DNA from: Nemertoderma westbladi | Lineage: Eukaryota; Xenacoelomorpha; Nemertodermatida; Nemertodermatidae | Assembly: GCA_032718475.1 (NCBI GenBank) | Contig: JAUCBJ010006376.1 | Location: 1-30,303, forward strand | Length of the DNA: 30,303 bases | Direction of reading: 5' to 3' | Part shown: one piece after another, positions 1 to 12,000 of the stretch | How the letters are laid out: every line of letters begins with the position of its first letter | Numbering within the stretch: position 1 is the first letter of the stretch | The notes under the pieces: generated by a model | Told to the model about the DNA's origin: nothing | The model's input: the letters and a program-made list of their open reading frames with translations, nothing else | Database searches by the model: none | Made by a program: the position numbers and the translations under genes

Positions 1-57
1 TCTAGAAGACATTCTAATTTGGCGGGTTAAACTGCCAAAGGTCTGAAAGCGCGAACA
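1..57 (+). mobile_element. End of a BEL-type LTR, plus orientation (partial)
   Basis: These 57 bases are the reverse complement of 19229-19285, the terminal part of the minus-strand BEL LTR later in the window, with three mismatches. The LTR ends in CA at 57, at the same point as the other two copies. Sequence from 58 on resembles neither the BEL leader nor its other flank. It is therefore either a 3' LTR followed by host DNA or a solo LTR; the rest lies outside the window. It is more diverged than the two LTRs at 19229 and 30079, so it comes from a different, older or different-subfamily insertion. Confidence 0.8.
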
Positions 58-235
58 ACTGCTAACGATACGCGACGCACAGATGTTTCTGGAGTGGTGG
101 AATCTTCGTTGAAGCTGGCTTCTATAACCTTTTTTTTTACGAATTTTTTAGTTTCAAACTTGTTTGTTAAGCCTGCGATGTCCTTTTTGTCAGGTCGCCG
201 CACACCTGGACATAGGCCCATATGTCTGTGTAAAT
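27..235 (-). other. Possible host coding exon reading into the LTR
   Basis: The minus strand is open for about 65 codons from near 221 to a stop at 27-29. The first 50 or so residues have normal coding-like composition, rich in Lys, Glu, Thr and Arg (for example KDIAGLTNKFETKKF). The last residues are encoded by the LTR that begins at 57. An acceptor-like ...TTTACACAG lies just upstream on the minus strand near 230. It may be the last exon of an unseen gene truncated by an LTR insertion, or a chance ORF. I recognise no family. Confidence 0.25.
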
Positions 236-1280
236 TTTAGACTAGTGAGTTTTTTAGAGTTTATCTGGTCGTCTGGTAAAATGTCTTTAAAGATAAAGAT
301 CTTCTGCTCTCCAGTATACATATTGTAGGAAATGTTCACAAGATGACATGACCACAAATCGCAATAGCAACACTCACAATAAACACATCAAGTTCTAGAA
401 TTTGGATGCAAAGATGCTACACTGAGACCATTTCGCGTCTTAACAAGGTCGTGGACAGCGTTGAGGTCTACCAACCTTAGTAAATTACTGGTATTGTACT
501 GTATAAACTCTGTTCTGTCAGGCAGGGCAGGATATGCCCTGCCCATACTTTATTACTAACAGTTTCCATAGCAACAATTTTTATCCAAACGTATACCAAT
601 GTCTAAGTTGGTCTCCTGCATGGCCTACTATATATACGGCCTAACAAGCTACTGCGGCCTCTTAAAAAAAAGAGGCCATTGTTTACATTCGCAGCATTAT
701 TAATTATTGACCTTATTTGAATAAGGTTTCAATATTATTCATATCCCGCGATGTGGTGCGAGCCATGCAGGTGGCAATCTGAGCATACAAGTACTGTTAT
801 GAGTATCACCGATTGTGGAGCGAGCCACAAAGACAGCAATCTTAGAATAAAAGCACTACTTTCAGGTGACACCAAGATATCAACTTTACATTTATATGAA
901 AAATGAAAATGAAAAGGGGGCAAATTTAATGGGAAACACTGTATAATAAAATAACTTGGAGTTTGTAGTCCTCGAAAAGCCACCATTTTCCATCGGTTTT
1001 TCAAAACAACTATGAACTATCAGTTCAATTTTTATATCATTTTATATTTAACATATTTTTGAATTGGATCCGGTTTGGTTATATATTAATGAAAATTCCA
1101 ACTTTTACTTTAAAAAATGTTTGCCTATAATTCTTAGTAAGTTCACATAAAATACCAAAGACGCAATTTTTTGTCTGATTAACTTCTACCATTCGTCTGA
1201 ATCTATAGGTCAAATAGGTTCTGAAACCAACCGAAATTGAAAGTAACCGACTTAGCTATATAGAAGTTGACATCGATCTC
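58..1280. other. Non-coding stretch upstream of the Kv-beta gene
   Basis: Apart from the possible exon at 27-235, I see no supportable gene here. Notable short items are an X-box-like site at 562-575 and a perfect 8-bp stem hairpin at 656-677 (GGCCTCTT/AAGAGGCC with an A-rich loop). The short ORFs in this stretch have no coding character that I can recognise. Confidence 0.5.
562..575 (+). promoter_or_regulatory. X-box-like (RFX-type) motif
   Basis: GTTTCCATAGCAAC is an imperfect inverted repeat of the form GTTNCC-AT-RGNAAC, the established RFX-factor X-box consensus found in ciliary and some neuronal promoters. It lies about 2.3 kb upstream of the proposed Kv-beta start. Function is inferred from the motif only. 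Confidence 0.35.
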
Positions 1281-1286
1281 TCTCCT

Positions 1287-1299
1287 GTTGCTAGGTAAC
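1287..1299 (+). promoter_or_regulatory. X-box-like motif near a TATA-like box
   Basis: GTTGCTAGGTAAC is the reverse complement of GTTACC-T-AGCAAC, a near-perfect inverted-repeat X-box. About 60 bp downstream, at 1359-1368, is GTATATAAAC, a TATA-like box. Together they could form a promoter 1.5 kb upstream of Kv-beta exon 1. No transcript start can be shown from sequence. Confidence 0.35.
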
Positions 1300-1358
1300 C
1301 AACCATCGATCGAACTGCCTATTAATTGCTGTAACGATTATAGCCTATTTCCTATTGC

Positions 1359-1368
1359 GTATATAAAC
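1359..1368 (+). promoter_or_regulatory. TATA-like box
   Basis: TATATAAA context following the X-box-like site at 1287-1299 and preceding a purine-rich stretch (GGGAGGGAGGAGGG). It is the best TATA candidate upstream of the plus-strand gene, but the region is AT-rich and chance matches are likely. Confidence 0.25.
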
Positions 1369-1874
1369 GTGTTGCTTATGGGAGGGAGGAGGGTAGAAGG
1401 GTTTCTGTCAATACTTGAGATGACATATTCCTTTTTATAAGAGCCATGCTGTGCTTTAATTGGAATACCGCCAGCTGTGGGTGGCATTGCTGCTGTTTGG
1501 GTTATTAGGGCCTTTACTAGAATGTTATAGTAAAGGAGAGGCTACTGTATACTCTCTTATACATTAAGTCAATGTTGACGGTGGTTGCTGGGGTGAGCTG
1601 CTTAATAGGTTTTTGTGTTCTACGATGCGAATATAACTTCCTTTGTATAAGTAAATATTGTTACCAACTGTTGTTATTTATAATAAAAAATCATTATAAC
1701 ATCAATTTATTAGTTACTTAAGTTTACTGTTTTATATTATTTTGCTGTTAATATTATGTTACAAATTAGAAAAATTTATAATTACAATTCTCTATGAAAT
1801 AATAATAATATAATCATAACCCCATTCTAGAATTTCCTTGCCTGTAGTATTTAATTTACTTGCTTGCTTAACTT

Positions 1875-2051
1875 AAGGTATATAGTGTTATGTACCGCCA
1901 CGTAAGGATGCAAGGCCGAAATGCACCCTAGCTGCAGCTGGTCCCTATAAACCCTTCGTGCCGAAACGAAATCTACCTTGGTAGGGGATCGAACCCTCGA
2001 CCTCTGGAGAAATGTGTATTCAATGCAACCGCTACACCAGGGTGGGACTTA
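1875..2051 (-). mobile_element. tRNA-derived SINE (or tRNA pseudogene with tail)
   Basis: Read on the minus strand, the head has an RNA polymerase III A box (TGGTGTAGCGG, within 2024-2041) and a B box (GGTTCGATCCC, within 1984-2002) about 35 bp apart, as in tRNA genes. A non-tRNA body follows toward 1875. The upstream strand does not pair as a full acceptor stem, so this is a tRNA-derived SINE head rather than a functional tRNA. Ends are approximate and no clear target duplication was found. Confidence 0.7.
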
Positions 2052-2860
2052 GTTAGTTATTATAACTTATTAATTGCGAATTGCATCTGCTCGGTTTCTG
2101 TATTCAGCTAATCTAATGTTATATGATTGTTGGTTTTTAACGATGTAATGTAAGTAATTACCCTCACATAGAGTGAATGATTTGGGGTATGTGCCTTTAT
2201 TGTCCATCCGTTTCGCTTAAGGTATAGAAACAACAGGTGATGTCTGGAGAGAGTAGGGATCGGTGGTTCGTTGATTGCTGTTATCTATTGGACCCAGTTT
2301 TACCCCCAATTAAATGCAATATAAAATGAACTTTATGAATCCATCTATTTGAATTTATATAGTTTAGTTTGGTAACAATAATTCATTGATCTAAAAGAAC
2401 AAATAATATCTCTAATCGTATTTAATTTTATTTTTTATTCATTATTTTATTATTTTTTTTTTGTTTGCGCTAATATTTCGCTTGTGGCACACGTAACGCA
2501 TTTATTTGTAATAATAATAGCTTGGCCTTCCGAGAAAACCACCTAACCTAATTGGGTCGAAACATATTGAGATTGGATGAAACTTCTAGGTAGCAATTGG
2601 TTTTTAATTTTGGTAATTACGTACCTACTGTATATGTAGAGTATTGTACTAAACATGTTTGGCCAAGAACTAAAAAACATATACTGTATGTTGGTTAATA
2701 TAGTTAATATAGGGCGGTGTATGCTATCCAATATCTTATATATTGTTTATTATAACAATAAATGTTATATTATATGTTAATATAATATTTAATCTAATTT
2801 TTAATGTTCATATATACATTATATATTTTTATAATATTCTAAAATAAAACTTACTCACAT

Positions 2861-3009
2861 ATGGGTGATTCAGTGGTGTATCGTAGGTTGCCTGGCGACA
2901 AGATATTATGGCCCACAAATACCTGGGAATGGCCAAATAACGATGAGTCATTAAAAAAACGTATGGTCGCTAGGAGATTATCCAATCACACATCGGTATC
3001 GACTGGAAG
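2861..3009 (+). CDS. KCNAB: Kv-beta exon 1 (N-terminal)
   Basis: ATG at 2861 opens 49 codons plus two bases and ends at donor AAG|GTAGAG. The segment starts [13 protein letters not shown] and ends VSTG; it is Trp/Arg-rich and not conserved in the family as far as I can tell. The split codon (AG|T) joins in frame to exon 2. Kv-beta genes often have alternative first exons, so others may lie upstream of the window or in it. Confidence 0.7.
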
Positions 3010-6000
3010 GTAGAGACAGGCAGTTAATTTGGATTATACATATTTCTGTATTTGTATTTTGAGTACCGGTATAACGAAAGTAACTTTGGAATAAATTATT
3101 TATTTATTAATTGTATTTTAAACCCCAAAAGTTAAATGAATAGTTAAATAGTAAAAGTAAATGTCAACAAGTTTAGACCAATATATCCGAATATATAAGG
3201 ATATATGGAATGACAGAAAAATTGGAATAAAAAAAGCATGTTAAGCTAATTTATCAAACGTCAAAGTTTCGACGTTTTATATTAATATTTTAGAGGTTGT
3301 CTTTTTTTGTTTCAGTATATTTAAAAGTGGCATAAGTTACAGAAGTTTCACATCTATACCAATTGAAGTCCACGAGTTAAACCAAGTGAGATTGGAGCAG
3401 TACATGACTTACAGGTTGGTATAGAAACCATACTGTGTTAAACCAAGTGAGATTGGAGCAGTACATGACTTACAGGTTGGTATTGAAACATGGACTTACT
3501 ATCCAACAATTGTGTGAATGTCAGTGACATAGTCACTCAGTTAAAGATGTGAGTGAGTAGGTCAAGGCTTCCCAAACACACATCATGCATGAGATGACAC
3601 AATACGTCGATCCCATTGCATGACTGACTGCCGAGAGTTCTTTAAGCACTTCAAAGCAAGACATTCTTTACTGGCCTTTTCAACCAAAGTTGCGATTGGC
3701 TAAATTTTTTAGAGCTGCATCCCAGTGCTTATAGTTACTTTACCACATTAACTGTTCTCCACTTACCCTTGGTTCATTCCGCTCTGTCTTTGTGGAACGA
3801 AAATTCGATAAGCTGACTACCGTCAAGATTGCTAGGTCTGTTTTTTAGTTCGTGGTGTGGATGCACGCATATATACATGTAGCTACAGTACCGGTGCGTT
3901 GTGTAGGTAATAAAGTTAGTACTTGATAAATTTAATTTAATAATTAATTAATAATTTGTCATCGTTCCAGGAACCTCGGTAGGTCTGGTCTGCGTGTTTC
4001 CTGCATCGGTCTCGGAACCTGGGTAACCTTCGCCAGCCAAATAACCGACGAAATGGCAGAGGAGATACTTACCGTGGCATACAACCACGGGGTGAACCTT
4101 ATTGACACTGCGGAGGTGTACGCCGGGGGCAGGTGAGTTAATCGGTGTACGTCGGGGGCCGGCAGGTGAGTTAATCAGTGTACACCGGGGGCAGGTGAGT
4201 TAATCGGTGTACGCCGGGGGCAGGTGAGTTAATCGGTGTACGCTGTACGCCGGTTAATCGCATCCATACTGCAACAGACTGGACTGACTAGACCGGATAA
4301 CTTTACGTAAAAAAAATGTTATGCATAAAATTAAATTTATGCAACTATTTACAATCGACATGCTGTATCGCAGCTGCATTAAGAATTTAAGAATGATATG
4401 TCGGCTTTCCGTCAAAATTGAGCCGCCTGCGCCTCAACGCTCTATCACCAATGGCAATGACTTTCCCGAGATTATCCGCATCTTCCAGAAATTCAAGCGC
4501 TGTCCAATATAATTATTTTTATTCATGAGGCCGCCAAACACAAGTTCGTGAATGGGCTGGTCCTCACGACGAAAGCAATGTCCTGCGAAGCGGAAGCAGC
4601 TGTGTCCAAGGAGAGGAATAATAATGAGACACAGACACCCCCAATACCGATACTGGAAGAACAAGGAGAGGACTAATAATGAGACACAGACACACCCAAT
4701 ACCGATACCGGAAGAAAGGAGAGGACTAATAATAAGACACAGACACCCCCAATACCGATACCGGAAGAAATCTAATCGGCTCTAAAATCGGCAACGAGAA
4801 CTACCAAATGAATTACCATGTAAAAATTTAAAATTACTGTATGTAGCTAATTTATTTCTTTTTCTCAAATTTTCCTAATTTCAGAGCCGAATTATTATTG
4901 GGCCAGATACTTAAAAAGAACGGATGGAGGCGCTCTAGTCTGGTAATCACGACGAAACTCTACTGGGGAGGTCCGGCAGAGACCGAAAGAGGTCTCAACC
5001 GGAAACACATAGTGGAAGGTCTGTCTGAGTCACTCTCTCGGCTGGGTCTCTCTTACGTTGACGTTGTGTTCGCTAACAGACCAGATTCATCAACCCCAAT
5101 GGAAGGTAGGTTGGTTCAAATAGGTTATTCTTCATTTTGATAAATTAATTAACGCTACAGTATGTTGTTATTTAAAACTATATGTTATCTGTAATTTTAT
5201 AATCTAATAAATCTCCTCAGTTTTGATGTATAATGTTCATCGATGCGCGTCGACAGAATTCGCTTTCGTTCGTTGCTTTGTGGCTCAATCGAGGCGTATT
5301 TATTTACACGATGCAGACAACAACTGTCACTGTCTCCGGGTTTTACTTCACACATTTGTTTGTGAGAAACCGTATTTTGTGGGCGCTGCGACATGTTGTG
5401 AGACTGAATCTATTTGCACAGCATAGGCTGTGTCCTCAGACTGAAAGTGGAAACATTATTCTATTTCGATATTCTTATCAATCAGTTTAAGCTGAAACTT
5501 TGCAGATTTACCACACCATACAGGCGTTGCTGTGATGGTGTGGCTGCTGATCCTTAAAGCCGTTCTCCCTGTTCGTTGTTAGGCTGTTCACGTAACATCA
5601 GAAGCACTCATGCGCCAGAAAGGTGTGACAATTATTTGCTTAGAATGGCCATAGGCTTTCTAATAAATATACAATTTTCCTAGATAAATGTAGCAAGTCC
5701 ATTGCATGGCGGTGCAATTTACAGTAGGGCAGTTCGCGGGTTAAGGCCATGATACACCACAGGAGCGGCGAGCGGCAGCGGCGGGCGGCCGCGGCGAGCG
5801 GCCGCAGTGAGCGGCCACTTTTGGTATGATACACCAGAGGAGCGGCTAGCGGCGGGCGGCAGCGGCGGGCGGCCGCGGCGAGCAGCCGAAATGAGCTTGC
5901 CATTTTATATTCTAGAATTAATTATATAGATAAATTAAATAGTATTGATTATAAGATCTCCTCACTAGTGCAAATTGAATTACACATCCCCAAAATATTT

Positions 6001-9000
6001 AGTACATCGACGACTTTTAAATAACACCTTGAGGATAACTGATATTATTTATTCTAGAATGTTTGTGTTTTTACACATGATGCCACGAAATAGCCCTACA
6101 GTATAGTGGGATTTTCTTATGATACCGCGAGTCATTACCCCGATCCGCCCCAATATTTTAAAGTTATATTTTATTTATTCAAAAAAGTGCACAATAAGAT
6201 ATTAAGATATATTAAAATAACAATTACAAGATCTTTTAATATGGATGGTAGTAGAGGTGATAGAAGCAAAATTAAGTGATTGTTTTGTTTATCCTGAGCG
6301 TCTAGCAACGCAGCACAATCTCGAAAATAGTTTCCACGGCATCATATGATCGCCGTGCCTGACACCCCACCCCGACCATTATTTGCAATTAGGTAGTACA
6401 GTACAAATAGAAAGTTTTGCTAAAAACACACTAGTGCCTAATTGCATATAAATTACAACATTTCTGCAGTTGTTTGTGCCGAGTAAAAAAAAATCACGAA
6501 ATGCCCCCAGTCTTTCCTTTTTTCATGTGATCAGATCCAATCTTTATCATTGGTGAAAAACACAGAAGCCGCTCACTGCCGACGCTCGCCGCTCAAAAAA
6601 TAGAGCAAGTTCTAAAAGGGCAGTGGGCTGCAGCGGCGAGCTGCAGCGGCCATTTGTGGTGTATCATCACCCATAGAAAATAATGTGTTCTATTTTTAAA
6701 AAGTGGCCGCTTGCCGCGGCCGCTCGACGCTGCCGCTCGCCGCTCCTGTGGTGTATCATGGCCTTTAAATAGGTTTACCTCTGATTAAGGCAAGTAAGTT
6801 AGTTGTAGTAAACTGTAAGTACATTATATTGCCATTTGCTTCTGTCAAACAGACTTTTCTTTTTGTCAAAATAAAGTTATTTATTTACCTTCATCATACA
6901 ACCGCCGTTGATTTCTTTTCCTCTGAAAATAAACAATTAAGTTTTAATATGATTTATCTATTTTCTAGAAATTTAATGCAAAATTATATAAAATAATATT
7001 GTAAAATTTCTTTCAGAAATCGTCCGGGCGTTTACATACGTCATTGGTAAGGGACAGGCGTTGTATTGGGGTACATCTAGATGGAATACGATGGAAGTTA
7101 TGGTTAGTATGTAAATTATAATTGATACTGTAATTAACTATAATTAATAACAAATTTATAATATTTATTAACAATTAATCAAATTCTAATCAGTAATGCC
7201 GATCACAGACAAAGTCTGTAATGCAGGTAGAATTAATTCTAGAATTAATTCGCTTAATTATTACTGATTATTTTATCGCTATAAATTGCTAAATTTCCTG
7301 TTGAGAATATTAATATAATTTTATTATTTCGTGGCGGTTACAACTACTGAATTTACATCAGTTTGGGTACTACTACTACTAGGTCGAGCGAACTCGGACA
7401 GTGGAAATGAGATCCTTCCAGGCGTCCCGATTCTCCATAGTTGTCGCAATTTCGTTTCTCCCAAGTTCAGTATCCCTTTCAAGTTGATCTATATATGTTA
7501 TGGCAGGTCGTCCACGACTACGCTTTCCATGAGTTGGTTGCCAGAGAAGTAGATCTGGTATGACCTCGTCTTTACTTCGCCAGCAGTGCCCACTGAATCT
7601 TAATCTGCGTTCACGGAGGGTGGTTGATACAGGTGGTATTGTACCATAAAGCTCGGCGTTTGTCATGTGTTGTCTCCAGCTGATGTTTAGGGCTGCCCTT
7701 AGTAGTCTTGTTTAGCAACCATCAATTCGTTGTTCAAGTGATTTAGTCAGTGTCCAGGTCTCGCCCCCGTATAAAAATACACTTTCCACTGTGGCTCGAA
7801 AGAACTTAGTCTTCAGGTGCCTGGAGAGATCTGATTTCCAGATGGTATCCATTTTTGATAGAGCTACCCAAGCCTTTGCTTTCCTAACTTCTATGTCCTT
7901 TTTGCTACTCTCTATCCATGATCCAAGGTACTGGAAGTCATCGACCTTCCTTAGTTGATTATTATCAATGGTTGTCAAGTTTCCATCAACATTAAAGGTC
8001 ATGAATTCGGTCTTGGTAGCATTTATATGCAATCCAACCTCCTTAGCAGCCCTCTCCACTTTATTTAGTAGAAGCTGTGCATCTGCTAGCGTATTAGAGA
8101 GCAGGGCGATGTCATCCGCAAAGTCGGTGTCTGTGACTGTAGTTGCCGGATATCTACTACTTCTGCGTTCTTGAAGTGTGAATCCCAGATCTTCACCCTT
8201 TGTGGCCGTCCTCATTGCGTAATCCAGCACAATTACAAATAGTAATGGTGCTAACGTGTCACCTTGCAGTACGCCAGCCAGGATTGAGAAAAACTCAGTT
8301 TCACCATCTGGTGAGAGTACCTGCGCTTCTGTGTCACAATATAACAATCCAATGCCAGCAACAATTACTTCTGGTATTCCATAAGCTCTTAGGATTTCAA
8401 GCATTTTACCTCTATGGATGGAGTCGAATGCCTTCTTGAAGTCCACAAAAGTCATGACTGCGGGGAGATTCTTTGACTTAATTCCTTCAATCAGTCTCCG
8501 TAGTGCAAGTATCTGAGCTATTGTTGATCTACTTGGTCGAAATCCGTTTTGGCTCTTACGCAGTAGTTTCTCTATGTGAGGCCTAATCCTATATAGAATC
8601 ATTTTATTGTATATTTTGGCAGCTACCACAAGCAGACAGATCCCACGATAGTTTGTTGGTATGCCGAGGTCTCCTTTCTTGGGGAGAGGCTTTAGTTGAC
8701 CTTTAGTCCAAATTGGTGGTGGCTTTTCCCCTTTTAACATCCGGTTGCAAACATTCAATAATGGTCTATTTAGCACTCCGGTTTTCCATACCTCCGCTGG
8801 GATTTCATCTAATCCACTCGCTTTATTATTGGACATGCTTCTAATGCTTCTTTGGAGTTCGGCAGGTGTGAAGTCCCCTGTTTCTATAGGTAGTGTCTTG
8901 TCATATATTTTCCTTGTAGGGCTGACCTCGATGTTTGGTGGCTGCCGAAGCAAGTTGCTGAAGTGATTTTTCCACTTCCCAACACGTCAGTTTGGGTAAA

Positions 9001-12000
9001 TTATCATTTTATAGTATTCGTTTTACATCGGATTTCTTTGTTAATTAAGAATTAAATAGCACAGAGTGCCGGTAAAAAATAACTATTTATTTTACAAAAA
9101 GAAAGTACTATTTTTTTGTCCGACTTTTTTATCCGCATTTTCGAGGAATAGTAGAAGGTACTTGTCCAGTATGCGTACACCCCCCACCAAATGTTTTGTA
9201 CTAGCTAGTTTTTGATAATTTCTTTTTTTGAAATGTACCAAAACATGTTAGCTATTTGATTTTGAAAACAATAATATTCTAGAACTAATATTTTTTGTTC
9301 TAGAACATGCTTTAGACAAAAGCCTGCTTTGTTCTTAAAATGCATGGGATGGTTGGTATAAAATAAATAAAATAATTTATCCTTATTAATTACACATTGT
9401 AGTTACTAATTTAGGTAGGACAGTTACACCCATATAGAAATGCGACCGGTTCACCCAATACACCAATAATAAATTATAAATATACCGGTCGCATTTCTCT
9501 ATGGGTGTAACTGTCCTACCTAAATTAGTAGCTAGAGTGTGTAATTAATCATTGTGGCCGTGATGGTTCATGGTTAATATACACTACCCTTTCATTATTG
9601 TAGCGAGTGGTTAAAGACGGCCAAGTACTATAGGGTTGAGCACAGTGGCAGCATATGATGGTATTGACAGATGGGAGGCCATGAGGAGGTAAATTGCGGA
9701 CATACAAGGTATCAGGGAGTATTTCCAGGTCTATCTTTGACCGGAGCCACTAGCTGAATGGTTAGAGCGTCAGACTTCCGACTCGGAGGTCACCCCTGGA
9801 CGTCATTGCCGACTTTGCCATAGCTGTGCCCAACAGAAAAGTATAAGAATAAATAATGGGAAATCAACAGAAAAATCTTCTAGATCGTTCGTTGATTGGA
9901 TAAATATTTTATTACCGCATTTTTGGAATTTGGATTGGATAATTACTTTTTTGTCCGCATATACGGTCAAAAAAGTGTTTTATGTCCGCATTTTTGCGGA
10001 TTTTTAAAAGAAAAAAAAGTTGTAATTAATTCTGAATTTTAATCAATTTTTCAGTTATAATTAATTCCAGAACATTAATGCTACACAACATTAATCTATA
10101 TTCCAATTATAATTAATTATAGCACCATTTTCGTTAGCAGAAGTTATATAAAAATTCGTCAAAGTTATATAAAATTTTTTAAAAGTTCATTGAATAAAAA
10201 TTCGTCAAAGTTCATAGAATAAAAATTCGTCAAAGTTCATAGAATAAAAATTCGTCAAAGTTCATTAATTACAGTATTGTGTTTGGAAATACATAAAAAT
10301 ACATAAATACATAATTAGGATGACAATAATACATCGGATGACTTTGGAATTATATATAACTTTTAGGAATTTTGATACAACTTCTACGAGATGATTTTTA
10401 GCCTATTTTGAGATAATTTGCGAGAATTTTTATACAACTTTTGCTAACGAAAATGGTGCATTAAAGGTGGAACATTAATCTGTATTCCATTTATAATGAA
10501 TTCTAGAACTTTAATTAACATTCCAGGAAGCCTACACTGTGGCCCGCCAATTCAATCTAATTCCGCCCACGGCTGAACAATGCGAATACAACATGTTGCA
10601 CAGGGATGTAGTGGAGACACAAATACCTGAACTCCATCACAAGATCGGGTTGGGGTGTATAGGTTGGAGCCCTCTAGCGGGCGGTATACTCACTGGAAAG
10701 TACTGCGATGGGATTCCCTTCTACTCCAGGGCCGCCCTTAAAGTTAGTGCAATGTTTTGTTTATGTTTTAACAAAAATATTTTGGAATAAATATTTGGGA
10801 ACAACGTAAATTATACAATTTTGAAAAAAAAGGACCTTTAAACGTTATAAACCTGGTATATTTTATTTATGTATGTAGGCCTACCGTGTGAGCACAACGA
10901 GGTAGTTTTATCTTAATAAAACAAGATCATTATTAACGCTACATTAATACCCTTTTTCGAATGCTATGATGCAAGTACATTTAAATAGTGCCAACTTATT
11001 GGGGAACTGAACGGTTATTTTACCGAAACGGAGACTTTTGGGTATTTGATGTTGTTCTGGTTCTATCTTTGGTCACGATAGAAATTTTTTGGAATATTGA
11101 TGAAATTCATAACCATTTATTACTTAGGCCGCCGCGCCGCGTTTACAATACCGAGACAAAGTCAAAAGAAAATAGATATACAGTAGCTACAGTAGCAATA
11201 ATACATAATAATACATTATAATATAATACATAAGGGCATTCTAGAAAACATAAAATGTCACATTTTGTCATTTGACTTAAACTCAGTAGTGTGAACGCCG
11301 TAACGCGGTCGTAACTAATTACTGATAGGTATTACAAATAACTGGTACGGTAACAAAACATACACCTTAGCATACAATAAATAGTGATTGCCCACTGTAG
11401 ATTAATGTGCAATGGCGACGGCAAATACTTAGGCATGTTCTACAAGTCAGTGCAATGTCGTTGTTCTTTGCAGTGTTACAAGAATGCAACCAGAGAAAGC
11501 GTTGATAGTGATAAGATGATGTATTGTAATAAAAAATAATTATGTAACTCAATACTCATAAGCGTTATTATTATTATATGACGTAAAGAAAAGATACATA
11601 GTTGTAATGGAAATTATCTAATAATTATTTTTAGAGCTTGATTTAACTTTTTTCAATAAAATCTAAAACAATTGTTGATCAATTTTATTAGGGTTACGGC
11701 TGCTTAAAGGAGACGATACTTTCCGAAGAGGGGCAAAAATTCCAGCAGAAACTCAAGGATTTACATGAGATCGCATTGCGTTTGGGATGTAGTTTACCTC
11801 AGTTAGCAATAGGTGAGAGTGAGACAATATACATACAGTAGGCTACTCCAGTCAACCTTAAGGCCTGTTTACACGTGGCAACTTTTAGAGCAACTTTCTC
11901 GGCAACTTGTAGAGCAACCCAGGTTGCCGATCAAGTTGCTCCGTGTAAACACGTAAAAAAGTTGCCGTAAAAGTTGCTCAACTTTTACGGCAACTTGAAG

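Larger units (their letters stand above)
1300..2860. other. Non-coding 5' region of the Kv-beta gene
   Basis: AT-rich sequence containing a tRNA-derived SINE on the minus strand (1875-2051) and homopolymer-rich tracts (2420-2460, 2745-2850). No further coding exon joins convincingly to the exon at 2861. An in-frame TAA at 2840-2842 closes the frame upstream of the ATG, and there is no acceptor-like site immediately before it. Confidence 0.45.
7103..10526. other. Kv-beta intron 5
   Basis: The longest intron (3.4 kb). It holds the RTE-like LINE (7370-8986), a long foldback (9385-9549), a tRNA-like SINE relic (9742-9860) and a MITE with internal 25-bp repeats (10121-10460). No coding sequence is needed here, as exons 5 and 6 join in frame and match the family without a gap. 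Confidence 0.7.

Noticed and set aside
735-1004. 89-residue minus-strand ORF
   Set aside because: No domain, no splice context and composition typical of translated AT-rich non-coding DNA.
3437-3475. A real duplicated exon 2
   Set aside because: No acceptor precedes it, and reading on from the first copy hits a stop, so only the donor side was duplicated.
4552-4785. 77-residue plus-strand ORF
   Set aside because: Its sequence is the translation of a three-copy tandem repeat.
5640-5903. Arg/Ala-rich minus-strand ORF
   Set aside because: It is produced by the GC-rich end of a MITE.
8200-8966. Plus-strand ORFs opposite the LINE
   Set aside because: They are shadows of the minus-strand reverse transcriptase frame.
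9742-9815. A functional tRNA gene
   Set aside because: The B-box region is not GGTTCGA and the acceptor stem does not pair; a degenerate SINE head is more likely.
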